From the NCBI GenBank assembly GCA_024036415.1, contig JAMWET010001220.1, forward strand, positions 1,178,001 through 1,242,000: 64,000 bases of DNA, in the 5' to 3' direction. How positions within the stretch are numbered: position 1 is the stretch's first letter; each line of letters opens with the position of its first letter. Made by a program: the position numbers and the translations under genes. The notes below the pieces were generated by a model. That model was not told where the DNA came from. It worked only from the letters and a program-made list of their open reading frames with translations, and ran no database searches. Source of the DNA: Prochilodus magdalenae (taxonomy: Eukaryota > Chordata > Actinopteri > Characiformes > Prochilodontidae). This document shows positions 1 to 13,765 of this stretch, in pieces.

Positions 1-1384
1 ACTTTGATGGTCTTGATGGTCTCCTCAGGGGTCTCCCACAACTTATATCCAGTGTTCACAGGCAGTGCTGTACTGAATATAATTAATTAGTAATAATTAT
101 ACTCTCCTGTTGTTATAAACCATATAGCTTGTTTATGTCCTTCAGAGTGCACATATCATAGAACGCCACAGTTTTCATTATAGAGTCTTTTAGGATTGAA
201 ACATTGGTAAAGTGTCAATTTACACACAGTATATTTATCCCACAGCAGTTTAGCCACGCCCATTAAAGTGGGCCAGTGGCTTTGGTGTTGACCTGCGTCC
301 TGCGTTGCCTGCAGCCATCAGCCAGTCTTCTTTCTTTTAGTGTGTTATGTGCCTTTCCGGGCATCTAAATGGTCTGCAAAAGTTATCAGGCCCAAAGTAC
401 ATGCCAGAGGGAGGAATACACAGAACCCACAGAACCCACAGAACCCCATTTTCACAACTGCATGAAACACCTCGTTGGAATTACAAACTTTTGTGACGTT
501 CAGAAACAGACTCTGACCTGAACTGACCTGTCAGAGCACACTGGGCTCTTTGGGAGGTGGAATTTAAAGACACAGGAGCTCTAACAGAGTGTTTCTTACA
601 GAAGGGGAACATGAATGTGCAGTGTGAGAAAAATATTGTGTTTTGGGAAAATTAAAGCATGTAAATCTGATCTGATAGGCCTTGACCTATGAATATCTAG
701 CAGGAATATACTTAGAGACATTGAAAATGATCATAATAGGTCCTTATTTATGGCTGGAGTTAAAAGGAGCGTTTCTTTAATGTTTTAAAAAATCTTACCA
801 TTTTCAAAACATTAAAGATTCCCCAGTTCATTCAGCCCATAAAGGGAAACTAAGCTGCTCAGATAGCCCATATCAAATTCACGCTTTTTCATAAAGTAAC
901 AAAAAACAATACACTTACATCCATCTGCCTATTAAGCTTACGGCAGATTGGCCCCACCCATTCATGTTGATTGTTTCTACCTGGTTGAGGCACAATACAG
1001 GGCAGCCGGGCAGAACAAAGCCGGATCACATTATATTAGTTTTAAAGGTAACAAAAATGGCCTGTTTTACTTTTGAGGGATACAGTTGAAAGATGGCAAT
1101 GTAAAAGTTAACTATGATGAGTTTTGTGAGAACCTTGATGGGAGAAAAAATACAAAACTGGAAACAGAAGATATGGTTTCTTTAAAGGTGCAATCAAAGT
1201 TCTGCTTTCTCTGCTGTTTATTCCAGTGGTTTTTAGTTCCAGTCCTTGAGGATACTTAGATGAGCTCCTTGAAAGATTAGCGCTGAGACCCATCTGATTC
1301 AACTCAGTAATTAACTGATGTGTTAAAATCACTAAGTACACAAGTCCTCCAAGGAATGAAGAATACTGATTTCCCTGAGTGTGA

Positions 1385-1435
1385 AAAAATAGATACTTTA
1401 TTGACCCCAGAGGGAAATTCAAGTGTCTCTCAGTA
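1385..1435 (+). repeat. short teleost repeat tail
   Basis: gatactttattgaccccaga followed by gggaaattc resembles a common fish retroelement 3' end. Very short. Confidence 0.35.
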
Positions 1436-1599
1436 TGGCATTGGGCCACCATGTTTACTAACACAACATGCCAGACATCTCAGCATGGAGTTGTAGAGCT
1501 TAAATATTCTCACACAGTTCCTGCTGATTTTGCAGTAGGGGTGGAGGTGGAGTTACACCAGGCCCTCTGGAAGAGTGACACCAAACTGTTCATCTTGGT

Positions 1600-1990
1600 G
1601 CTGACCACACACAGATTTGTTGGTCATTTTCCCCAAAACAAAAGCCGGACTAGTCATGGAAGATACCTGCTGCCATTCTGAGTCACTCTATGACAGTGTG
1701 GCATGACACCATTGCAGTCTTTGGCAATGACGTGGCGTTAAGGGCAGTCGTCATAGAGGTCTGCATGCATGTAGTCCTGCGTCGTGCAGCCATCTGCCAT
1801 GGGTGCTGGCATTAACAGGATGACTTATGAAAGGCATCACTTCTTGCTGAATGTCCACAATCATTGGTGTTGGGTAAGTCCGTGCATATTGGACAATTCG
1901 TCTGTTCTCCCTCTCTGTAGTGCGTATAGGTCTCCCAAATCCTTTATGTTGCTCGTGCATTCCTCCTTATGTTCCCTGCTGCAAAAAGCG
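1600..1990 (-). mobile_element. Tc1-like transposase N-terminal relic
   Basis: The minus-strand frame 1960-1751 encodes GRPIRTTERENRRIVQYART, DIQQEV and WLHDAGLHACRPL, the paired-type DNA-binding helices of a Tc1-like transposase. Only a fragment remains. A related copy is at 30480-30770. Confidence 0.65.
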
Positions 1991-2724
1991 TGCTACTGGT
2001 ATGGTGCACAGAACGTTATGTCATTTATTCCTGTATTAATATGTGCACTAAAGAGTAATTAAAAACCACATTGTCAGCTGCCTGTGCATCTAATCCTTTA
2101 ATTGGTGCACATCACTGCACAGTTGCGCTTGGGCGGTAGAACCACACTGCGCTCATTAAAGTTGCATGATCCCCTGTGTGCTGAATGAAAAGTATTCTCA
2201 GTCTCATCGAAGCGACAGGAGGAGGACAAAACTCGGCACCCTGGGCCACTCAGCAGCCAGCCAGCCATGACCTCTATTGCGTAACAAGTGCATGCAAACA
2301 ACCCAAGCTCATATAACTGCCTATTATTGCCTTAAACTGCAAGCATTGAGGTTTCTGATTCATGTGTTTTACACTTGAATACAGGGTCGTCTTGACACCA
2401 GGTTTTTTGACTTTGGTCTCAATGCTTGATACCAGAACGATAAATGTAATCATCTGAGCGACTTGTGTTAAAACAAAATCTAAACAGAGCCTCTTTCGGT
2501 ATGTTCTAAGTGGAAGATTAATAGTGAGATGAAGGCATACAGTGTAAGCTAACATTCATCACACTGGCCCTTATCAAAGTTGCGCAGTCAAATCTGTGTA
2601 ATGAGTGCAGGAAATTCTGTGCAACTTTGATGTTTCGTAAAAAAGTCATGCCTTATTCAAACATAGAAACAACAGTGTGTAAGGTCTTCCTATATCATTA
2701 GGTATACCTAGCTGCATCCAGTGT

Positions 2725-3442
2725 TCATTTTATAAACTTCATTTATCATATAGATGCACTTTGTTGTTCTATAATTGCAGACTCTAGTTCATCTGTTTCT
2801 CTGCATAATTTATTGTCCAACCTTTACCCAGTTCTTCAGTGTTCAGGACCACCACAGTGCAGGTGTTATTTGGGTGATGGATTACTCTTAGCACTGCGGT
2901 GACATTAATGTGGTGGTGATGGTGTGTTAGTGTGTGTTGTGCTGATGTGAGTGGATTGAACACAGCAATGCTGCCAGACTTTTTAAACACCTCAGTGTCA
3001 CTGCTGGAGAATAGTCCACCAGCCAAAAATATCCAGCCCACAGCCTCCTGTAACTACTAATAAATGATTAGTGAATGAAGAACACATACTGGGCTGCAAC
3101 AGATAAGTTATCTCTCTTGTTTCTCACTTTACATCTGCGAGGTGGACCAAGGGTGGTCTACAAGGTAGGAGGACAGTGAGTGGGCACAGTATTTATAAAC
3201 TCCAGTAGCACTGCTGTAACTGATCCACATGTACCAGTGCAATACACAGTGACACTAAGCTACCATGTCAGTGCCATTGTAGTGCTGAGAGTGATCCACC
3301 ACCCCAATAATACCTGCTCTGTGGGAGTCCTGACCAGAGAATAGAGTAAAGGTGGGATATTAGGCAGAGAAACGAATGGACTACAGTCTGTAATTGCTAA
3401 ACAACAAAGTGCAACTTTATGGTACGTTGAGTCAATAAAATG
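2725..3442. mobile_element. palindromic MITE, full-length copy
   Basis: The two ends are inverted repeats of about 70 bp with mismatches: gcactttgttgtt near 2756 against aacaacaaagtgc near 3400, and a shared gtttctctgc / gcagagaaac pair further in. The interior holds a second inverted pair around gtagcactgctg-type text. There is no coding capacity. It is a non-autonomous DNA element of unknown superfamily. Confidence 0.65.
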
Positions 3443-3643
3443 GATATGCAAGGTGGGCGTACCTAAGTCTGCTCATGTAAGGTTACCACTTTGGAAACAA
3501 AATATTTTGTTCTAACAGCAGCCCAATTACACTGCGCTACAGTACTAGCGCATGCAACATATGCCTAATTACATCAATGAAAAAATGGTTGTGTATTTGC
3601 TTGTGACTAATGTTTAACGGTACTGTGTTTTGCTCCTTCATAG

Positions 3644-3732
3644 GTTGTCAGAAACCATGAGGCATGACATGCCGCTGTGGCCCAATGCGGACACGGTTGC
3701 AGGGTGAGATTGAATGCTGCTGAAGTCTCAAG
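3644..3732 (+). other. tex2: putative 5' non-coding exon of TEX2
   Basis: An 89-nt segment is flanked by a good acceptor (tgctccttcatag) and a perfect donor (gtgagt). It contains a 16-codon upstream ORF starting at the first ATG (3657). Joined to 17382 it would place that uORF before the main ATG. It lies upstream of TEX2 on the same strand with no other candidate gene nearby. There is no expression evidence, so the call rests on splice signals alone. Confidence 0.4.
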
Positions 3733-4339
3733 GTGAGTGCCTTCACCAGAAACTTAAACTTGTATTGATCCGGGCCAAGACTGACTTTGTGTGGGCTGAG
3801 CTGATATGCTGATGTATGAGTTCTTCATGCTGTCTTGCCATGATCTGCTGGTCTAATGCCACTGCATGCATATCAGACAGACAGAAGAGCTGCAAGAGGT
3901 TTTTAACCCCTTAAGCCACAGGTTAAGACTTATTAATTTGTATATATTGAGAGACTAGGAGGAGTTGTATGCTGGATGTTACAGTTTAAGAGTTTAAAGA
4001 GTAGATTACCATGCCAGGAGCTCTGGCATGTGTGGTTAGTTTGAATTAGTGAATCTGTTCATTTAACTTTTTCTAATATTCTAATATCTAATATTCCTTG
4101 TGGTGTACAGACACCTTCTTTCTGAAGGCCAAAGGCTTTAAATAAGACTAGTGATAAGAAATCATTAGCAGTGGGATGGTGGTGCACCTGATTTTAAGTT
4201 TAGGCATTTTAGGTGGAAATAGTGGTACTAAATGTGGGGTTATCTTAACATTTTCTCGCCTAAATTGGCATTTTTTAAAATAGTAAACACATTTTTTACA
4301 TTTTACTAATTTACCAGTTTTTTTTTATGTGTTCATTAT

Positions 4340-5130
4340 ATTGCCACCCGTAGCAGCAACAACTGCAATCAAGTGTTTGCAGTAACTTGCAATGAGTCTT
4401 TTACAGCGCTGTGGTTGTTGCAATTCAGTCACATCGAAAGATTTTCGAGCATGAACTGCCTTTTTAAGGTCATGCCACAGCATGTCTTTATCACAGCAAG
4501 TCTTCCAGGTCCTGAAGCAGCAAAACAGTCCCAGATTAAGACACTACCACCACCATATTTTACTGTAGGGTATGATGGTCTTTTTCTGAAATACGGTGTT
4601 ACTTTTACACCAGATGTAATGGGGGACACACACCTTCCAAAAAGTTCAACTGTTGTCTCGTCAGTAATTTTGATTGGCCTGCTACTCCTGGGAAGGTTCA
4701 CCACTGTTCCATGTTTTCGTCATTTCTGGATAATGGCTCTCACTGTGGTTCGCTGGAGTCCCAAAACTTTAGAAATGGCTTTATAACCTTTTCCAGACTG
4801 ATAGATGTCAATTACTTTCTTTACCATTTTTGTACCTGAATTTCTTGATTTAGGTGATTTCTTGATTGGGAAGATTGAGAACAGGTGTGGCAGTAATCAG
4901 GCCTGAGTGTGGCTAGTGAAGTTAAAAGCAGTTATGTTTTAACTGTGGGGAGGGGTGGGGGGTTGCAAACACTTTTTTATGTAGGTTTGTTTTTTAGGAT
5001 TTTTTTTCTCCCTTAATAATAAAAACCTTGATTTAATAACTGCATTTTGTGTTTACTTGTGTTGTTTTTGACCAATATTAAAATTTGTTTGATGATCTGA
5101 ATCATTTAAGAGTGACAAACATGCAAAAGT
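4340..5130 (-). mobile_element. Tc1-like DNA transposon relic
   Basis: The minus-strand frame 4704-4429 encodes ITDETTVELFGRCVSP and TVKYGGGSVLIWDCFAASG, matching the DDE region of Tc1-like transposases. Further matching sequence lies on both sides in other frames. The right part (about 4840-5120), with its cctTGATTTAATAACTGCATTTTGTG-type text, is the usual non-coding end of this fish family. It is broken by stops and shifts and is inactive. Confidence 0.75.
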
Positions 5131-7099
5131 ATAAGAAATCATATATATATATATACACACACCACACACAGAACAAACTCAGTTTTTTCAGAGCTCAGGC
5201 AAAACTGGGTCGAAAGCTTCCCAGTCTCTGTACTCCTACTTTCAGTGGTGTGAGAAGCTCAGTCTTTCCTCAGTCTGCCTCTTTATCTCCGTCTCAATTT
5301 AGTTTTGATGATTAGGTTATGTTCCAATCCATTTACACATATTCAGATCACACTCACAGGCACAAGGATTTGCCTGGTTCTTTCAGCTTTTTGGTTCATT
5401 TTAGGGCTACCCTAAGAGACACATCTTTATTAGAATCGGGATGGTGATGAAGTTAGCCTGACAGATAAGAAGTAAGTGGCATTGCACACACCTGTTCAAG
5501 CTCATGACCTGATTACTGAGCTTATCGTGATCTAGATCAGAAATGTTGTGTCTATTTCTCAATCACACCAGCAGTAGGATTTAAAAGCACTGTTCCAGAA
5601 TACTTTGAACTTATAATCCTTTATCTGATATACTGGTTGAATTTCTGTAGAAGAACGTTGTTGTAGTGGAATGAGCACCAACCCCGATTATGGAGAGCAT
5701 CCTTCATGCTCAATCTAGTTCCATTTATAATCTGCCACACGTGGACCAGCTAATTAAGGTGGGCCTGTGATGCTAATTTTCAGTATTCATAATGTTAGTT
5801 TTGTAAATGTATTAAAATATATTTAAATGCTTCAGTTTTTTTAAAACACAATATATTTCTCATACTTCTACAATATATACTCTCATACTCATCTGTTTTT
5901 ACCCTCTGTCTGAAATGCTTTATTAGAGCTCCTGTGTCTTTTAAAACCCACCTCGCAGTGAGCCCAGATTGGTCAGCTCACAAATTCTATTCTGCTTGAT
6001 CAGAACAGCATTTCCTTGCTGTATCGGTTTGAGCCAGAGTGTAATTTGAAAAACAGATGGAACAAGTTTGTAGACCAGCTTGTTATAAGCTAGACAAGAT
6101 AACCTTGTAACAGAAAACATGGGCTGAAGTGAATGCTCTGTAACTGTTAACTATTTACATGCACAAAAAGGTACATAACATGTTAAAAGAAAGAGGGAAA
6201 AAAACAGGAAAGCATAATAGAAGTAGAGTAGTTCTCCAGGCCGAGGGCTGGTGAACACCACTGTGGTGAATTTTAAGGAGAAATGGGATGATGTTTAAGT
6301 AGTATGTTTTGGGAGAAATATGATGAAGGTGTAATGTTTCAGGGGTAAGGGAGGGGGCACAAACCCGAACCTATATAATCAACATATCTACATAACCTCT
6401 GTGGGGTTGTAATGATTTTGCAGCTCAAAAAAAGCTTAATTTCGTTGTCATAATTTATATGATTACTGAATGACTGACAGAAAAAGAGGTCTACTTTATA
6501 TGTACATAATCTCTTACTAGAGCACCAGTGTTTTTTGCCAAGAGGCTGTAGTTTCAAGTAGCTTTTCCCAGGCACCTCGGGCACAGTGATTCCTGAAGTT
6601 TCAGGTCTGTAATAGCTTGATTGGATGTGATCATTGCTATGATGAAACTGTGCAGTTCTTGGCTCTCCCAGTCCAGTGCTGTGATTGCCTCTCATTTGGC
6701 AGTTATAGGACACCTGAGCTGGGTCTCTTCGTCATGCTGTGAAGACAGAGTGCTCTGTCAGGATGTGGTCCAGGGTAGGTGGTTTCTTGTCTAGTAATGA
6801 GCCTTGAAGCATAAGGGTAGCTTTTTTTTCAGCTACCTGCACAGATTCTGCAGTTTCTGGCCTTACTAAACTTCCTGCCCACCACATGCTTTTAGATAAA
6901 AGGGTTTGCTACCCTAGGGTTAGGCTAGTTAGGGAGACATGGTTCATTAGCCTTCACACCAAAAGAAAACGAGGTGCTCTTTACCTCTGGTGTGTCTCTT
7001 TCTGACCTGAGCTTCTCATAGAGAGCTACAGGCAAGTACAAATACTCACCATCAAAAATAGTTGCATCCAGTAATAATCAACCAACAGGAATGAAACTT

Positions 7100-7280
7100 G
7101 GTGGGTAGGTTTGACATCAAAAGACATGCAAATGATTCCAATTTCATGCTCAGACCACATATTTTGTAAGCAAGGACAGGCCTCATCACTCTTCCTGATT
7201 AATCCAGAGATCACAATTGTAGACATTCAGCAAACAGTGATGCATAACACGTCGAGAAGGCTTGGTGTCACTCCACCTTT
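7100..7280 (+). mobile_element. possible Tc1-like fragment
   Basis: The + frame contains INPEITIVDIQQTVMHNTSRR, resembling the MIVDIQQEVM segment of the relic at 1751-1960. Very short and degraded. Confidence 0.3.
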
Positions 7281-10200
7281 ACTCCTACTGCAAAATCTAC
7301 AGGAACTGTGTGAGAGTTTTCAAGCTGTATGGCATTAATTATCACAGGACACACCATTAGGAACCTCTACAGCTCCATGCCGAGACATCTGCACATGTTG
7401 CATTAACAAACATGGAGGTCTGACATTATACTTCTAAAGGTGTAGCTCAACAAATATTGCCCATATCGGTCTAAATCTATGATCGTTTATTGTTCATGGT
7501 AACACTTATCTTCCTTCATTGCAATCCCCCTTTTCTTTCTGGGTGCAACTATTCTTTTGATGATAAATGTATTTCAGAAATTTGGGAAATTCTAAATCTT
7601 TTTACGGTTGAAAAGCTGCTTTATTTTATGTAAAAATAATGTAAAAAAATGTAAAAAATTTTTTATGTAAAAAAAATCTAAACATGCATGTCTTTCTTGT
7701 CTTTTGATTGTGCATTAGGTCAAAAATCAGATAGAGCACATGTACATTAAGTGTAAACAGGACTGGTCCCTCTATCTCCCTCGGTCTCTCTCTCTCTCAT
7801 GATGCCCTTCAAAGTCATTGTTTTGTAGTCAGAAAAATATATACAAATGCTGTCCGGCAGTATTGTCAAAAGCTGTGTTTGTCAGTTGTTTTGTTCTGTC
7901 CTTGACTAGATAGTGTAAGATCTATATGGTCAAAGACAGGTCAGGCTTTGTGATGTTGGAACATGCATGTAAAGAAGGCCTACTGTGTTCAGATTTTTAT
8001 CATAAAAAACTAAAGCAAAACTAAATAAAAAAACATGGGAGGGGACATTAGAGAACTGGAAGGGACATTAGAGTACCTGTTCTAGTTTTAAATCTTCATT
8101 TTTGTGTCCAGGGTTTAGTAACCATAGTTGCTATTAAACTTAGTCTGTCCATAATACAGAAGCTATGCTTTGATTTCCAGGCATAAATCGAAGTTACTGC
8201 ACTTGGTTGATTACAGCTTCTATTTAGAAAACTTTGCCAGTGACTAGACTTTGAGATCTAAGGTCTAAGGTTGTCTAAGATGATGTAAGGTTTTGTCGAG
8301 CTCTTAATAAAATCATTTTCATACAAGCTTGTTGAATAATACATTCAGTTTTTTGGTTATGCGGTTCTCTCTGTTGTTGCAAAGTAGGCCAACACGACAA
8401 CAACAGTCGTGTCACTTTCGAAAGATCTTCACTTTTCAGCCGTTATATTTGACGACAACTCTGTTTTTTCACTCCCTCCGTTTCTGCCTCCACTTGCCAC
8501 ACACAGTTTAATTCAAGCACCTCCTAGCGTTTCTGCTATCTCTGTATTCTGGGAGCTATAATGTTTATGTAAAGCCTTGCTCAAGCAGGTTTTATTCCTC
8601 CCCCCTTTACTGATGAGCAGTAATCCCAATTTTATTCTTTCCATTCTCTCCAAAGTGTGTTTGTGTATGAGCAGCATTTATTGCAGATTGCTTATGGTTT
8701 TCATTCACAACTGACCGTCATCACTTTCACCCTCATCCTAGAATTGGAAATCATTTTTATGCCTTTATAAGACTGTTCTTTTTTTGTTTTGTACCATATG
8801 TCTGTGTTATTTAAATTCACCCAACATCTTATTTAGTGGGAAGTGACAAGTGTGGCTTTTTAAAGCACTTTTCCTCTTTTTTTTTTTCTCTTCACTTATT
8901 CCTGCTCAAAGAATAGCTGAGCTGTTTAGGTCGACTCTCTCAGGAGTGTTCTTATAATACTGTCAGTTGGCAAAACAGAAAGAAACTGCACGCAAATCTT
9001 TCAGAGTAGAGAAGTAAGGAGAAAGGCTGTAATTGATGCCGGGGGTTGGTAGGACGTTCAGGCGGATGTTGGCATGACAAGTGCATATTTGAAATATCAA
9101 CAGAGTCACAGATGTTGTGAACGCCATCTGGTTGCAAATGGATTGCGAGCAGTGGAACACTCTTCCTTTCTGCTATGCATTCATCCATCTATCTATCAGT
9201 TCATCCATAGTTAAATAATAACTGATAATTAAATTCAGTAACTTGAGAGTGTGTAGTCCCCAGTAAGGAAACAAGCACTGAATCACACTATAAAAAAAAA
9301 AAACTTAAGTTAATCTATTATTATATATGTCATAAGCTCAGTTAGGGGGGAATTCCACCAAGTTTTCAAAATTGTAAACTGATTCAGTGGCCGATATGTC
9401 AACAATGTCGTTAGGAATGGTTTTGTGTGACATGTAGGTAATTTCCAATAATTGCAATATTAATTAGCCCCAAACTAACAGTGGTGTGTAAATACTTTCC
9501 CATTATTAAAAACATTCATGGCAGTTATACCGTACCGCACTGCACCATACCAAACCAAACCAAACAATACAACACCATGAAACATGGATATCTGGTTATT
9601 GTATCAGGCGTTCAAGTAACATTCTCTATTTTGTCTACTTTGTTTTGGACTACACAAAACTGCCATTCTGACCCTGCCATTTCATCAGCTAATTTGATGA
9701 CTATGTGCTCAAACATGTGCACACAGGAAGCAGGTTGATTGTATATTGAATTTCAGCTTGCATTCTCTAACATCATATAGTACTAGCCCCCAGCACTCTA
9801 TTTAGAGGAGGCTTTCAGAGTCTTCACAATGCACAAATGAGCTTAATCAATGCAGTTATCATAGTCTATTGATCAGTTACCATGTAGTCGTATACCCAGA
9901 ACGAACAACTTGGAACACATGATATATTTAACTTGGCTCTCTTTTACATTACAATCTTTTACATTGATAATCTCAACATGTTCTGTTTTCTACATAATCT
10001 GGCTATAAACCTCAGTGCAGGAGTGCCAACCTCTTTTCCAGCAACCTTTGCTTTACTGTATAGGAATTTGGTCTAATTGGTAATTATACTCAGGAAGTCC
10101 CCTATTATGGGGCCACAATAACAGCATAAATACCGTCCCACTGAGGAAGGGCTTTTAAGAAATATTATGTAGCGTATATGGGTGTGTGCATGGAAAAGGC

Positions 10201-11539
10201 TGGAAATCTCATTGGGAATTTCCTGGAATAGCTGAGTGCTTCCATTGCCCTCGATAACCCTACTTCCTCGCCTCGCAGCTCCCCAGACAGCTATTATATA
10301 GCCACACAGCTGTGATGCGTGGTTAACTACCCATATCCTCCAGCACTGTTAGACTGCTGAGTATGACTTGGCTATGCTCGTTGTAGCCCCATATAATAGG
10401 GCTAATAAGGTAATGTGAAGGTAGAATGAGTCCATTGAATGTCAAAGTAAAGGGTACAGAGTGCTATGAAAGATTGAAGATATATTACAATGCTAATCTG
10501 CAGCAAATGCTAATATGCATTTCTGTTTGAAACAGTGTTGGTCATGAATGATGTATATCTGAGTGTTGGAAATGTCTGCATGCTGCATTTGGATTGATGT
10601 TTAAGAGAGAGAGAAAGATATCTCTGATGCCTGGGGGGAAATGTTAACTTCACTGATGACTACATCATCAATGCCCTCTTGTTTTAATCAAATCTTATTA
10701 CTGAGTCTGTAACACACAATACACTATATCTTCAAAAGTATCTGGAATAGTAGGTGAAATAACATTAGTGATCCAAAACCATCATCCAACGTCAGTATAC
10801 AACCTCATTAATGCTCTTGTAGCTGAATGTCATCAAATCCTCACAGCAATGTTCCAGGATGTAGTGTAAAGGCTTCATAGAATTGTGGGGACCTTTATTG
10901 CAGCATAGGATGAAAAATGTCTCTGTTAATACTATTGATTTCAGAGGAAACCCTTGGTGAACACGTAGCTTTAGTTTGTCTTTGTGAAGGCTAGATGGCT
11001 TCTATTTTGCAGTGTTTTATAGACTATTCATGGCATTGTTCTTGTGTAGTCTATTTTTTCAGTTTCACCTGATTGCTTGGTTGATCAGCGGTGCACTCGA
11101 TTACTAATGTGGTCTCTCATGACACTGAAATGAAAATCTTAGGTGGAAACTTAATTCCAGGGAACACTGCACCAAAAACCAAAAACCTGAAAAACTCATG
11201 ACATCTGTTCAAAAATATATATAACTATAAAAAAATATACAAAACTGTTTAAAATTATAACATTAATTACAGTATACAGGCTTCAGAATGCACAACATTA
11301 TTCAGCATCCTTGACACAACAGAACAGTTGTCTAGTGTGTGTGCGCGTATGTGCATGTGTTTGTGTGTGATTTGACTTTTTTGATCTCCTATTCATATCT
11401 AATTCATATTCTTAGTTTGAACTAAGCCCTATTGGCATTTATTTTTCAAATCTCGCTCCACAAAGATGGAGAATCCTCCTACAGGATAAAGCTTCTTCAC
11501 TGTTTTTTACCCCTACAGCACTCCATCTGCCTCCAGAAT

Positions 11540-11542
<3 letters not shown>

Positions 11543-11627
<85 letters not shown>

Positions 11628-11639
11628 GTGTGTGTGTGT
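11543..11639. repeat. (TG)n microsatellite
   Basis: Almost pure TG repeat of about 97 bp with one interruption (tgcg). Confidence 0.98.
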
Positions 11640-13204
11640 TAGTGCCTACTGGCTGCCCCGTTGTCAGCTTATCTGCATTACCATGTCTACCTTCTACACA
11701 CACACACACAGTGGCCTCCACCATTCTCCAATAAGGCATTTATGAGGTCCGTTTCTTTGGGCATTTGCATGTAAAGGAAACCTGCTGGATATTCGTTTTG
11801 GTCTTGTTACAAGGAAATACAGGGTAGCTTGACCCCTCTATTCTGAGCTCTTATTAGTCAGTCTGAGATGAAATCTTGCACACTTAAATAGACTCTTGAA
11901 TACACACTTAATAGCTCAATATTGTAAATATTGTTGATGGACTGGAGAATTATGCATGTTTTGCATTACCACTTTATTTTGTCCACAATATAGTCATGCT
12001 TAATTACCACACATTAGTTAGTTCTCACACTGTCACATTATGCAACTAAGCTGGGATACTTCCTCCAACACTTGTGGAGCCAGCTGCCAAATCTTTTTAA
12101 ACTGCTGTTAACCCACCATTGCAAGACAGCTTAACACTCTTGCAGGACACCAACTGCTACTTCTATTATGTCAGCTAACAGACGTCCATGTTGGCTAGCA
12201 TCTTGTTGAGTTGACTGGGATAACAAGGACTATAGAACCCACCCAGGATGGAACGAGGACAATTATGCTCACCTAGACCTGTGGCTACTGAACAAATGAC
12301 CTGCTCTCCTAAAATATAACATTTCAGGTAGAACCCCTGTGTTCTTTTGCTTTTCATAGAATCTTCCATTAAGGTGTAAACCGTTATTTATTTTACAGTG
12401 GAATTAGTGGAACAACGAGGAGCTTTTGTGTTTGCATTACCGTAGTTCACAATTAGGGAATTTTAAAGAAACTGTGTGGTCTTCGAATAAACATTGTTGT
12501 TGTCTCTTGTTATATTATACTGGTAGTGTTCTGTCACTGCATAGAATCATCAGTATCCAACACAATCCCAGCAAAGCACTTCAAGAATAATTTTATTCCA
12601 ACATTGGAACAACGCTTTGTGCAGCATGTCAGGCCACTGGACGCAGGTGCCAGAGAGGGTTACATTGTGCTGTGGCCATTGACAGCTCTGTTGCCTACTC
12701 TTGTGCTCAGTGCTCCCTCCAGTGAATTTAATGCTGCTCACCCATTAATAAGAAGATTAAATATATGATCCCTTGAGCAACTTTTACAGATTCAGACAAG
12801 CGGAAAGAAAGCTTGAGGCAGAGCGCATGTTACTAAGCAGAATGATCTCAGGCAGTTATAAACATCATAAACAGCATACTGTTCTTTTCATCTTTATGTT
12901 AGACCAGGTCTCTGTGGGGCTTTCTGAATAGGTCTGTTTGGGAACCCCCTAGGGCAGCTCTATTAACTCTGCAGTTCATTTGCCTAGGTGAAGTAATATG
13001 ACCCTTTGCAGAGTCACTGAATTGTTAGCCTAATCCTATACTGTTTATATGAAATGATTAAGGTATGTTGTTTGACCACCAGCCATGCCTCAAAACCTTA
13101 AAATGTCCTGGATCACTTGAGCTGCTGGAATATAATCATTCACTGATCAGCCATTCATATAACCCACCTCCTTGATTCTACACTCGTCTTTCTATCATCT
13201 CCCT

Positions 13205-13765
13205 GTACCATACAAAAATACAGTTACAGATTGAACTTCATCTGCTTCTCTGCATATGTTGCTAGCCTTCTTCCTCAGGTGTTTTTATGGCTGGTGGATT
13301 ATTTTCAGCACTGCAGTGACACTGTCATGGTGGTGATGTGCTAGTGTGTGTTGTGCTCATGTGAGTCAGATGAGATACATTAGTGCTGCTGGAGTCCACT
13401 TACTGTCCACTCTGTTGGACACTCCTACCTTGCTGCTCCACCTTGCAGATGTGTCTGAGACTGAGAAGTCTGAGACTGCGGCTCATCTATTGCTGCACAG
13501 GTTGTCCTCTAGTCTTTCATCAGTGCTCATAAGACACTGGCTAGTTTTGGTTGGTGGACTATAGTCAGTCCAGCAGTGACACTGAGGTGTTAAAAAACTC
13601 AGCACACGCTAACACACCACCACCACGGCAGTATCCCTGCAGTGCTGAGGATGATCCTGCACCCAAATAATAACTGCTCTGTGGGGGATCATCACCATTG
13701 AAGAGCAGTGTAAATGAAGCTAACAAACAAAAACTAAAGAATTACAAACTACCTTTATATGGTTG
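13205..13765. mobile_element. palindromic MITE, diverged copy
   Basis: It shares with 2725-3442 the starts near catctgcttctctgcat, the cagtgacactgtcatggtgg segment and the ccaaataataactgctctgt segment, in the same order. Confidence 0.6.

Larger units (their letters stand above)
1..3643. other. sequence upstream of the putative TEX2 5' exon
   Basis: AT-rich non-coding DNA. Apart from the short repeat tail at 1385, the Tc1-like relic at 1600-1990 and the MITE at 2725-3442, I see no gene. Confidence 0.6.

Noticed and set aside
11432..11745. Open frames of repeated Cys-Val or Thr-His
   Set aside because: They are translations of the TG microsatellite.
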